Shown: piece after piece, positions 1 through 11,572 of the stretch | Position numbering within the stretch: position 1 is the stretch's first letter | Layout: each line of letters starts with the position of its first letter | Origin: Neelides folsomi | Lineage: Eukaryota > Arthropoda > Collembola > Neelipleona > Neelidae | Direction: 5' to 3' | NCBI GenBank assembly: GCA_034687125.1 | Contig: JAQGBZ010000270.1 | Span: 23,111-87,110, forward strand | Length of the DNA stretch: 64,000 nucleotides | Notes under the pieces: generated by a model | Told to the model about the DNA's origin: nothing | Seen by the model: only the letters and a program-made list of their open reading frames with translations | The model's database searches: none | Program-made: the position numbers and the translations under genes

Positions 1-2757
1 TTCTGTGCATACTTTCGTTACATTGTGTGCAGAGTTGATGTAAGAAAAAGAAATAGAACTACATTACTTAGAAGTTATAATCATACAAAACGACCCAGTT
101 GGGTTAAACATTTTCTATTTTTCTCTTGCTATTTTTTATTCTTAATTTTTATAATTCTGGGAGAATAATCTTAAGATTAAATATCATATGTAATTAATTT
201 AATAATTTCATAAAGTTAAATAAATTATTCATTTAAAATTATAATATTAAATTTTATGTAATAAAATTAATAGAATAAAAAAATGTGGCTGCTTAATGAA
301 AAATTGTAAAGATAAAAATTGTAGAATTAAGATTTATAAGTAAAATAATAAATTAAGATTTTATATCAATTCTACTGTAATAGTTAAGCTATTATACGCA
401 CATGCTCCCATTTAAAATTCAAGCAGCACCACTGATGATTTCTCGCTTCATTTAAGAATACATTTATACGCAGCTCAAATAAGCGGGAAAACTATTCATA
501 AATGCAAACTGCCTTTACAAATTACGGTCTTTGATCTTTTATTATTTATTTATTTATCATGTCCATATTTACAGATATCATATTTAGCTGAAATGTTTCA
601 TCTCCTATTGTGACACTGTGACACTGTGAGATGAGAGAGAAAGTGAAGATGTTCTGTGGATGAGTTTCTTTGGATGAGATTGGAAGGGTCGGGTGAGGAG
701 AAAAGTAAGTGCACCTATCCCAATCGGCTTAATAGTTGGAAGGGGAGATAAAAGAAGATTCTTCGAAGGGGGAATAAATTGGGGAGGAAACGCAAGCGCC
801 AGGGATCTTCATCTCCAACTCCTTGAAAAAACCTATCTCCATGAAACAGAGAAACTGTATATCTTTTATGCACATCAAGACACAACTTTTCCCCTCAACA
901 ATCTCAAAGTTATCTCCTCAGTTCTCACCTTCAGATATGAATATCATTTTGTGGGGGTTTTCTCCGCTCCTCATAGAAAGGGTCGTAATGTCATTTAAAA
1001 AATAATAATTCACTCAATAATGGCTTTTTCCTTTTAAAACTCTGTCAGAACTGGTTTTAATATCTGGAGGCATTTTTTAATATTTTTTAATTTAATATAT
1101 GTATGCAACGATTTGGTATTTTAATATGAATAGAAAAAGAAGGTTTAATTAAATGAAGCATTTTAATATTTTCATTATACAAATCATTCAATATTAAATG
1201 TGAAAACTGGAAAGGCTAGAAAAATATAAAATTACATAAAATGTTATTAAATTACATTTTTGTAGACCGTGGAATCAAATTGAACTTTTTCACAATCACT
1301 TATTCATTTGCTTGATTTACATTTCTTTTGCAAATATTTTCCTTTGAACTCTTACATTAAGTTCTATTTAATCATGAAAATCTTCAAAAACGGAACATTA
1401 ATATGATTAAGAACAAACACAAATGTTGCAATTTTACATATAAAGTAAATAATTACATTTAAGTACATTGGTTATTCAAGTTATGTTTCAGCTATACTTT
1501 AGTATTGAATAGTTAAAAATCTTATAAAATGTCCAAGTTTCCTTTCTAGCTATATAAATCAAGTTAGTCATTACTTCATTACAGTAATAATTATTTTTAA
1601 GTATAAGCATATAAAATTTAATTTATTTATTTTAGATATTAGACATAATAAATATTTATTTACTACCTAGTATATTCATTCTTCATTTTCACAATTCAAC
1701 ATTTAAATAGCATTTTAAATTGAAATATGTTTGACAGGTTCTTTATAATATTTTTCTTAATCCATCAAAAATCATTAAAAACATTGATAGAATTTAAACT
1801 ATTTTGAAAATCTAAATTAATTTTTATCCAATTGTTTTATTAAATATCAATCAATCAGTATCAAGTACTCCCAATTTTATATTCCAATTATCGCGTTATA
1901 AATTGCGTTATCCAAATAATTCCACTAAATTGATTAAATATAAATCCGCAATGCATGGTACACAATTACTAGAGGCACACTTATTTATATAATATTTTAG
2001 TGATCATTATTTAAGTACTTAGGTACGTTTATTAACTTTATTAGCTATTTTTCTAAATCCCCAATTACGAGTTAAAAACTTTGTTGAGAATACATATTGG
2101 TCTATTAGCGAGTTCAACACATCGTTGAATAGTAAAAGTCTTAAAGCACAATTAGCATAATTTTTATTGATATTTTTTTCATTATAAATTTTTTTGATAT
2201 TCTTATTATTGTACCTTGAATTTGTAGTTAATAGTAGTAGTAAAGATTTAAATCTTATTGAAAGATCTTTTCAAATGTTAAATAAATTATTATCTTACAC
2301 TAAACAATACCTATAAAATAATAGTCTTTATAAATATTTTTATACACATTCTATGCAAAGATAAAAAAAAGTATGAAATATCCCTATACTATTGGTATAA
2401 ACATTCACGCAATTTCAAATCTTAAAAAACTTTGACATAATGAACCTTTGATACTTCTCTATAATCTTAGATTACTACTTAAGGTATATATTAAATTTTA
2501 CTCTAGTACGTATAATACAATGGTTGAATATAGCTTTATGTAATTGATATTAAAAATTCAATATAAAGGAACTGAATTACAAGAAATTGGTAGATAAAAA
2601 TTTATGGCTCAATGAGGCTCATAAAAGAATGTGAATAATAAATGAATGCATGGAATTTTATCTTCATTCCGAAGTTTAATTGTAGTTCGAAGGAACCAGA
2701 AGTAAATAATTTGAATCTAATGTCTGTACACACGTCCCACTTCATGACTTTATGACT
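1..2757. other. AT-rich intergenic DNA downstream of the stargazin-like gene
   Basis: Very AT-rich with many A/T homopolymers. A GC-richer stretch at about 600-990 carries open frames without recognisable protein features. It includes the unrecognised 3' UTR of the stargazin-like gene. Nothing else is supported. Confidence 0.6.
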
Positions 2758-5700
2758 TCATACGTTATTTTCTTTCCTTAGAGTTCCGAAGCTCTCCATG
2801 GTCGCCGTGTTGGTGATTTTTGGATGGTTTCGGATCGTGCCGTATCCCGTGTTCCGCTCAATCGTTGTAATGGTCACCTCGGGATTTATATAACTCTGGG
2901 GAGGAAGCGGCATTCCGAATCCTCCGTTCCCGCTTACACCTCCGCTCATCGACATCGACATCCCTTCGTCGATTCGGGTCACAGTGAGGTCGATGTGTTC
3001 GGAGGAGAAGTCGTTACACACATCTGGGCCCGGGCATTGTTTCGTCAACGTTCCTTGACCGTTGTAGTTGTGGTGCATGTGGTTGGGATGGCCGGTGCGG
3101 GACAGCGTGTTTGGGTTCGTGTGATTCTGCGGCAGAGTTCCGTGCGTGGTGGCAATTGGCATGAAAGGTGACGGCTCTTGGCGATGGAAAGTAATGACAT
3201 AGTGGTTGGGTGGGAATTTGCGGAAATACGCCGCCATGTCGAAGAGAGCTGCGAGTTCGGAGAGGCTGAAGGAGAGAAGGAAGAGATAAAACGAATACCC
3301 GTATTTATACCGGTAGAAGGTCGTAAGTTTCTTCTGGTGAAAGCTGAAAGTTTCAAAAGCCCCATAAAACATTTAATAATGAACTTGGACCAACTTCCTT
3401 ATCACAATCCTTTTATCACCAATGGAAAGGAAATATCTCAACTAGCATTAACATTATAGCTCAATAACTATTTAACCATAGATTTTGAACCATCAATTGG
3501 AAATCCTGAACAATCTTTTATCGTTCAAATGTTTCAATATATTTAAAGTTAGTAAGTCAAATATTTTTATTTAAATATATTTTAATATACATAAGTGTAT
3601 GAATAAAAATATCAGTTTTTTGGTTACTTGATTTCAATAACAAGATACTGGGTGGGCCATAAGTTGCTTTCTTTTTATACGATTGTTTATTTAAAAAAAA
3701 TAGTAGCAACTTATGGCCCACTCTGTATGTTACTTTGATGAGTAAATATAAGAATTGATCATTTTGGTCATAAAGGAATGAAAGCATGTATTGAAATTGT
3801 AAGTAGGTAAAATGATTGAACCTGTATGGAAGATTGGCTTCAAATTCGGACCCAATTTGAGAGACAAACGTGAGGAGAGCAGTCGCTTGGCAAAGTCCTG
3901 GAATATGAAAAATTACTTGATGGATACTTTTGTGGGATATTTGGGGACTCTTTGGTTCTGAGGAGCTTCGTACGTGGACGGAGGTTTTATAAAGAATCGT
4001 AAAAGACGACTATGTTTAGAATATAAAGGGTTTGAGATGGAGCATATCTTGTTGATGGAGCCGTAAAATCTCCCTCTCCACCCTTTCCATAAAATATCAT
4101 AAAACGGGAAAGGAGATGTTAGATGAGCTAAGAAGGATGAAGGAAATGATCCTTTTCTTATTGGCATATTTCAGACCCTTCAAAAATATACACACGTCAA
4201 AACACAAAGATATTATGAAACCAGATCGTTAATATTGAACATTTTTGACAGAGAAAGTATATACCTAACTTACATACATGTATGTATAGATATTATACTA
4301 CATTCATAAATACTTTATGTAATATACCTTCTTGTAGAGTATGTTATGCTACATACCTACAGTATATATGTAAAATGTAAATATACTCATATCTTACAAA
4401 ACAATATGCGAAATGTCAATACAACGCATTTTGACTTCAAACACGAGATATTTTATTTCCAACTTCAACATTCCTGAATAAAAAATTCCATAAAAATGTT
4501 CATTGCAATTTTTAAAATTGTGAATTGTGAATTGGAATGAAGATGTCAAATAATATGGAATATCAAATATGTCTATTTTCCTTGCAATATTCCCCTACTC
4601 ACATTGTCACATCATGAAAGTTCATTTCATAATAACTACTGTATTACATATTTTGGTAAACGACCACTTTGACTATAAAACCCATCATCACTCCCATACA
4701 TATTTTATAGTTAGTAAAATTATATGGTGACTCTTTGTCGTTATTGTCAGTAATTTACAACATCTATTGCTTTACAAATTGAGTTGTATGTAAACTTTAA
4801 ATGCACATCTCGTGCTTTCCATTGTTTCAAGTGGATAAATCACTTCTTTGATGTTGCATGTGCCTTTATGCCTTTACACAATGCATATTAAGTAAGGTAA
4901 GTATGATAATAATAAGCGTGATATATTTCGTCCTAATATAACTTTACGTTTAACGTGTACAAGTTTCAAAAATAAACTATTTCAGAGTCAATTTCCTCTT
5001 GTAATTTAATTCCCAAGATAAAAATTGCCATAAGTTTTAAATTCTGCCTGAAACTGAATAGGGTGCTCATATATATATAACTTTAATATTAAATTGAAAT
5101 GAATAATCCCCTTTAAAATAATCCAAAAATGATTGAAAATTTAAAAAGACGTCTAATCCAATTTTGTGTACTCCAAAAAGGAAATGATAAAAAAATTTCC
5201 GTTTAGCTAAAAAAAATGCCTTCATAGTGCTTATTTATACCTAAGAATTTTAGCATATATCTACTTAAATGCATAGTATACATAATAATATATCCTACAT
5301 ATGGAAAGTTCCAGGATGTGGACAAAACAAGTATGGTAACACATATACCATAGTACGTAATGAGTAGCTATAATATAATATACATTACATAGTATTACAT
5401 ATATGGTTAAATTCGCATCTGAATTTCCACTATGCATCAAATGTGTCTATATAAAGCACGTATTATGAAAGATTTATGCTCATACGGAATGTAGAATATG
5501 TTGCCGTAGGTTGGAATTTATCCCAGATTTCTTTGAAATAATGTTCCCAGGAAAGAGCCGAATATTCCTACATAGCTATATAAAGATAAAAGTCTTTTCT
5601 GTAAAGGTATGAACTCTTTGAATCTCTTTATATACAGATTTACCTTCTTTGCCCAATGTAGCAAATAATGGTTAGTTTAGTATGTGGAGAAAGGAGGTTT

Positions 5701-7234
5701 TAGGTAATGTGTATTAAGAATGAGATTCCTATTAGGAGCATTAAAGCTGACACGGCGCTTTCGTTCCCCACCAGAACAAAAAATATTCCCAACTGTGGTA
5801 ATCTCATGGATCTAAAAGTAGGAAACCACTTTGATACATTTCTGCTTCTTTTCCCCTTCTTTTCTCCCCATTCAGGTGACAGTGATTGAAAAGAGCTGCT
5901 TCTATTGGGAATTGTGATCTCTTTCCGCGCCTTCAACTTCTGGCTCGGACCGCACACTGCGGACTTGGCAGGATTGAAAAATTGAAATTGGGAAAAGAAC
6001 CTTTAGACAAATGGTAATGGGCCGAAAATTGACCATGGAAATGATAAGGGAAAGTGATGGGCTCAGATTTCCGATCCGAGATCAAAAGAAAGAAAGGGGT
6101 TATTGACCTCCAAGGATGAGCATGCTGGCTTCGATGATCTTCTTATTCCTGGGACAGAAATGTCCAAAAGTGAGGCAAAGGAACGACGCGGAGGTGAAGA
6201 CAACGGAGAGGCCAATGAAGGGAAGTGTAAACCTGAAGAACGACCAAACTTTACAAGTTAATTCACCGTGTTCCTCATGAAGGTTTCAGGAACCTGGAGG
6301 GTTTTCCTAATAGCCTAATAAATTATTCCTCCCACTCAATTATATAAGACGCTAACCGATTCTTCATTCTTATTCGTCTTCGCTTCAGCTTAAACTAATG
6401 TTGATTTATTGACTCGATAAATTAAACTAACTCCTTCCCATCAGTCCTAAAAATCTAATTTGCTCCCAGATTGGGTAAAAGTGTCTAAGCAAATAAATCC
6501 TCATGAATCTCTTGAGAAACGTTTAGAAAAATTACATTCGTTCACTCAATTAAAGGCTTTGAATATTAAATTAATGGACTATAATTTAAATAAAATCAAA
6601 ATCTCCACATATTTAATATACAACTATTTGTATTATGTATTAAAAAAATTATCTGTAATATAGTATGTCTGTACAGGGTGGGCCATTAAATGCTTTCTTT
6701 TTTATACGATTGTTTATTTAAAAAAGAAAGCAACTTATGGCCTACCCTGTAGATAAGATAAATGACATGTTTTTGATATTTTGTTATAAAAATTATATTT
6801 AGTTAATGTAATTAATTAATGTTTGTAATTAGTTAATGATATTAGTAAAGGTAATGTAATATGTAATTAATGTAATTAGTTAATGAATACCTTAACTTTT
6901 CTACACAATTTGCAATGAGTTCTGTCGGCATTACAGGGGGTTTCTTTGCAGAGTTGAAGTTGATGATTCCAAAATTGTACCAGTCGAGTTCATGGCACTC
7001 GATGTTGCTCTTCACAGAGCTCTGAACGCACATCTTGAAAAGCCCAAACTTGGCTCTAATGAGATGAGGCTTCGGTTCTTCGTAAGGGCCCAACTTGTCC
7101 AACTCAAGCTGATCCACTTGAGGTTCTTGGATAGAAATCCAGTCAACAGTTAACACAGCCATCCAAAGGACAGCAAGTGCCGCGATGCAGCAAAGCGTTC
7201 CCAACACCGCCAAATGCTTATAATGCTTCTTCAT
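2758..7234 (-). CDS. Stargazin/CACNG-like tetraspan membrane protein, 4 exons, 376 aa
   Basis: Coding exons on the minus strand are 7234-6891, 6232-6108, 3897-3822 and 3343-2758. They join in phase through GT-AG introns into 376 codons. The start is the ATG at 7234; an in-frame TAA lies 36 bases upstream, so the GTG further up is not used. Transmembrane segments are at about residues 8-30, 116-141, 152-172 and 199-221. The first extracellular loop carries the claudin-superfamily pattern: W32, GLF at 64-66 (usually GLW), C69 and C80. TM4 begins KYGYSFYLFLLSF, closely matching the YGWSFYFGALSF segment of stargazin. Family knowledge: stargazin-type proteins are plasma-membrane auxiliary subunits of AMPA receptors or calcium channels. 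The cytosolic tail (222-376) is rich in Asn, His, Pro, Thr and Gly. It ends ENNV, not the TTPV PDZ ligand of vertebrate stargazin. The third exon is only 76 bases. Family assignment is firm; the exact orthologue (for example fly stg1) is not established. Confidence 0.88.
3648..3725. mobile_element. Mariner-type MITE, copy 1
   Basis: A 78-base element with near-complete terminal inverted repeats: ctgggtgggcc at the left and ggcccactctg at the right, with the inner arms ataagttgc/gcaacttat. The centre contains atacgattgtttattt. It is flanked by TA on both sides, the target-site duplication of Tc1/mariner elements. It lies in the last intron of the stargazin-like gene and has no coding capacity. 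Confidence 0.75.
6674..6749. mobile_element. Mariner-type MITE, copy 2 (best preserved)
   Basis: A 76-base hairpin-like element starting cagggtgggcc and ending ggcctaccctg, flanked by TA. The arms continue inward through gctttctt and aagaaagc, so almost the whole element is stem. The centre atacgattgtttattt is shared with the copies at 3648 and 8452, in the same orientation. It sits in the first intron of the stargazin-like gene. Confidence 0.8.
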
Positions 7235-7439
7235 CTTTAAACTCGATGACGCACTTGGTTTGACACTCACTTAATTAAACTCCTGTTCGGAATTCCAAAA
7301 CTAATTTAAGTAAGATGGAATCGAATATCTGTAGGATCGAATCGAATAAATGATCACAAGAATTCTCGTCCAATTGGAAAATTGTATATAAATAATTGAT
7401 TCCCAAAGCACGCGAGACTTCCTCACTATTTCCCTACTT

Positions 7440-7790
7440 GAGAAGTGAAGTGTTTCCAGGAGGGAATAAGGGAAGGTAAAATGAGCTGCTGCATCTCAAA
7501 GAGTCGGCGACGAGCTTTTGGGTCTTTTCCTCGACTCGCCCTCGACTCTGTCTGAGACTCAGACTCTGAGCCCTGAACGTGATCCTAAACGAGGAATCCC
7601 TGCGCACTCCACCCGGACTTTCAACCCCACACACTCGGTCCATTCCCAGTTGTCGGATCGAGAAGGGAGGGTTTCTTCCCCTCGCCCGGCTTCCCAACTC
7701 TCTCCCTTTGCATCCAACGTACGAGGACGTATTTTATATGTATTGTGCCATAGCCGGGTTGTGGATTGAAACCCTCTGGCTGCCACTCGC
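7440..7790 (-). promoter_or_regulatory. GC-richer patch, likely 5' UTR/promoter of the stargazin-like gene
   Basis: This segment is clearly richer in G, C and CpG than its surroundings and lies 200-550 bases upstream of the start codon at 7234. Open frames on both strands overlap here but show no protein-like sequence. A promoter or 5' leader fits its position; this is inference. Confidence 0.35.
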
Positions 7791-8451
7791 AGAGAGTCCC
7801 TTACAACTTGATCCTCAAAGCTTTATCCCCCACATTGACGAACTCATACAAGGACTTGCTTACTTCTACTCTATGTATTGCTGGATCACCCACAATATAT
7901 AATACAATACACACAATATATTTATCAGTATATATATACAATATATTGCACCCACAATATACATATAAATACATAAAGAATATATTGATGTACACAATCC
8001 CCCTTTTTCATATGGATGTGCCTTCTATAATCTACAACTTCCCCCCGCTCTTCAATCCTCACCCTCCCTCTAATTCAACAGAGAAATTGGACGCACATGC
8101 ATATTTCTCCAGACCCTGGTGCTCCCATTATTATCCCTTCACTCTTTTCCAGAGGGGACTCGTACAATTCTCCATCAATTACCTTCTTTTGAGGGATAAA
8201 AACGATGAAATTTTATTCACTAAACTTCATCACCTCGTTTAAATGCTAAAACTTTTATGAACCCGAGGACATTCAAAATGATCCAATAAACTCCCTTTGA
8301 AAGAAAATTTATATTTCTTTTATTCTTTTATTTTATTTTACTCTACTTTTTTATTCTAACAATAAATACAATAGTTAATAAAATTATATGCTTAAATGAT
8401 ACACAAATACAGTAAAAATAAACATAAAAAATACAATGTACCGAACATATA

Positions 8452-8517
8452 CAGGGTGGTTGCTTTCTTTTTTATACGATTGTTTATTTTAAAAAAAGGA
8501 ACTTATGGCCCACCATG
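8452..8517. mobile_element. Mariner-type MITE, copy 3 (left arm deleted in part)
   Basis: A 66-base relative of the two copies above. It starts cagggtgg and ends ggcccaccatg, with TA on both sides. About nine bases of the left arm are missing, so its inverted repeat is asymmetric. The centre atacgattgtttattt is intact. It lies about 1.2 kb upstream of the stargazin-like start codon. Confidence 0.75.
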
Positions 8518-10262
8518 TATATACTGAGCATATTTTTTATTACTTAAATTTTGTAATGAGAATTATTTGTTCACGGATAATGAAAGTAGATGTAAATAAA
8601 ATCCAATCATGGTGGTTTAAAATATGACTCGAAAGGATTCGTTGGAGCGTTTGAAGCTCAAAGCTTCTTTTATAATATATTTCGCCTTCACCATGAACAT
8701 TTTCGGGTAATATAATCCTGGAGTTGGAGTTTGAAAATAAAGTGAAAATTTGGTTGAGTAAGGGAAAGAGGGAAACTGGAAGATCTATGCTTTAGGCTTT
8801 TCTTACCAAATATATAAGTTTCGGAGTTTGGGGCATAGTCCGTCGTTACGATAAACTAGGAGGACATGTGTGTATCCAATTTCCCATATCGATTCCCTTC
8901 TACTATCTGTGACACCAACCAGAGACAGAATAAAATGATCCAAAGGCTTTCGGTTTAAATTCTTCAACATTTTCTATCTCATATTTTGTACACAACAGAG
9001 GCTTGGTTTGTTCTACAATTTAATATGAAGTTATTTAATATGAAATGTGCTCTTATATTTCATATACATAAATATCAAATATTGAATATGGGTATTTGTA
9101 GATATTTTATTATATATATACGTGTTATATGCCAATGAACCTTTTACCTTTAGTCTTCCAAAAAAGTAATTAAAGTCAATTTCATGAAGAAAGAAAGAAT
9201 TTAATATAAAAATGAATACAGTAAAAAATCAATGCGAGGAAAATTCAACCATTACATAAGTAATTACATATTTGTATGTAATACCATATAAGTTTTTTTA
9301 TTCTTTCTCAAAAGTTTTATTATTACAAGTAATATAAAATTCGATGGAGTTTCATAACTAAACTTCAAACATTTTTATGTATTACTATTATTAACTACAG
9401 TTCATTAAAAGTAACATATTGTATTGTATGCAAAGCTATTTAACTAACTTTAAGTAATGTACTCTATATTACATTATAATCTATTATAAAGCCTCTATTG
9501 AATTTAATTTATCACACCTTACAATTTCTTATGATTGTAATGCAATTACACAATTTTAACCAACTTGGTATTTTCAACCTTTTGTTTTTAATTTAATTTA
9601 ATCATTATTTTTATTTTATTTTCTACAATGGCTATTTTAATATGATCAAATAGACATATTATTGAGTACCGAATAAAATCAACTTTACTTATACTAATAT
9701 TCAACTAATGACAATTGGCAAACAGGCAATTAATAAAATACAATTATGTAAAAATACTCTAACGTTGACATAAACTTTCAAAAATAAAAATGAACTAAAT
9801 ATGTAAGCTTACACCAAATGAACATTTGTATTTAAAATAATGATTAAAATTAAATTGCACAGAATATAACCGATTTAAAATTAAAATACATTTAGAACTA
9901 CCTTAGAACACTAAATATGAAATTTTTGTTCTACTCTACGGGATTATTTTATGTAGGTATGATTTCGTTTTTACGCACCATCAAAGGTAATTATACCCAA
10001 AACTATTAAATATTTATTAATGTACTGATGTATGATGTATAGTACACCTATACAGTTTAAAATATATTGTAATTACCTTCACACTTAGACATTAGTTTCT
10101 CATTTGATATTTTGAATACTTAATACGTAAATACACATGTACTACTAATTAAATAAGTTGCTCTTAAAATAATACCTATTTTCAACTTATTTAACATGGA
10201 TAGTGTTTAAAGGTATTCAGCGTATTCTTGAAATGTTTACTGTATGTGTAAGGTGTGTGTTT

Positions 10263-10360
10263 TCACGTCTCTTCAAATATTACTCCATTTGTATGTTTAA
10301 CATTGAAAGATCTTCTTAACTTCAGCGTAGGATATTGATTCTCTATGAAGTTCAGGCGAT
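10263..10360 (-). CDS. Candidate alternative 3' terminal exon of the IRSp53-like gene
   Basis: A strong acceptor (T-rich tract, then gatttgcag) precedes base 10360. Two of the three phases after it are open for some distance. In phase 1 the exon encodes 32 residues ending VIFEET before a TGA at 10263-10265, with purine-biased first codon positions. It could be joined from a donor at 11616 (CTTG|gtatga) in the shifted frame. In phase 2 it would give a shorter tail ending KKIFQC. An AATAAA on the minus strand lies at 10018-10013. This is inference; the exon may not be used. Confidence 0.3.
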
Positions 10361-11140
10361 CTGCAAATCTAAACATTAAACCCAACAAATTACAAATAAA
10401 AATCTAAGTATGTATAATGTAAACTGGCGAAATTATTTAGCTAGAATATTTAAAAATATTTAAGAATATTTAAGTAATTATAGTAAATAAGCTTACACAT
10501 TATTTTCGCACACGCACAAATCTCCACATTAAGAAGAAGAATCAAAAATTACACGAAGCGCAAATTATCTGTACAATGTATTGGATACATTTTCAAATAT
10601 AAATATTTAGATTGAGAAAATCAACTTACATACAAACTTACATGCAATAAGATAATGTACAAACAAGAATTTTCAATATAACATCGATACTTAAAAGTTA
10701 TCATGAATTTATTCATTAGCATTAAGGTAAAGACGTTTTCAAGTTTTCATACATCACAAATTGCCATGCGTAATTATCTTTTTCCTAAGATGCCATTTAT
10801 TATTTTGACAAGATATGATGATTATAACACCAAAAATGTCATAGATTGTTCGTAGATCATCTCTAAATTCACAAATAATAAATGTAAGGAAAGACAATTA
10901 ATGTAACTAATACATTAAATTTAATTATTCCAAAATTAAACTTAACAAAAGATTATTTTAAACTAATTAATGCCTTCATTCACCAATTACTCTCACTTTA
11001 AACATACTTTAACTCTAGTTTTTTTACATGTTAATTAAAGTAAACATAGTACATTTAACTAATTAATATATCAAGCTATTCGTTGCCTATTATTGTAATA
11101 AGTATTAATGATCTTTAATTGGCTAATTGGTTTCCAATAT

Positions 11141-11146
11141 TTTATT
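11141..11146 (-). promoter_or_regulatory. Possible polyadenylation signal, IRSp53-like gene
   Basis: AATAAA on the minus strand, about 430 bases after the stop at 11573. It is one of several candidates in AT-rich sequence; another at 10018-10013 would suit a longer transcript using the candidate exon at 10360-10263. Confidence 0.3.
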
Positions 11147-11572
11147 GGAGATTCCAAATACAAAATTACGAAATGTTAATAAAAGCTACTTATACATACA
11201 TAAATTCACTATTTAAAATAACAAAGCTAAAAATTAAAAATTTGCAATAAATCCCAAACGTTGAAAACATCAAATGTATAAAAGAAATAATAAGTACTGC
11301 TTATGCATTCGAATCAAATCAATATAAAAAGTCGGATCAATAATGGAACCACAGGGAAAGGAGGAATTCTGTCGTATCAGATATATCTGTTGTATCAGAT
11401 ATATCACTAAGTTTAACATACAAAGTACATAATACGGAGCTTATAATGTATGGTGAATTTATAGAAGTTCTTAAAGTTTCTCCTTGTTTTGCATTAAAGT
11501 CCGTCCAAACGTAATACTCGAACGAGTACGAGCACGACAGCACGAGCACGAGTATTTACCACAGTCGTGAAT

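Larger units (their letters stand above)
7235..10262. other. Intergenic region, stargazin-like 5' flank to IRSp53-like 3' flank
   Basis: It contains the GC-richer patch at 7440-7790, an AT dinucleotide-like tract at about 7900-7985, and MITE copy 3. The rest is AT-rich with no coding signal I can support. Confidence 0.6.

Noticed and set aside
693-998. 101-codon plus-strand open frame
   Set aside because: No recognisable features, no fitting splice partners, and AT-rich surroundings without other signs of a gene.
5700-5957. Minus-strand open frame with a hydrophobic TM3-like stretch inside the stargazin-like gene
   Set aside because: It can take an acceptor in phase but has no GT donor before its stop, and it does not reach TM4. 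The exon at 3897-3822 fits on both sides, so this one is intronic.
7518-8242. Several overlapping open frames on both strands
   Set aside because: Low-complexity, mutually overlapping, and located in the likely 5' region of the stargazin-like gene. No consistent splicing was found.
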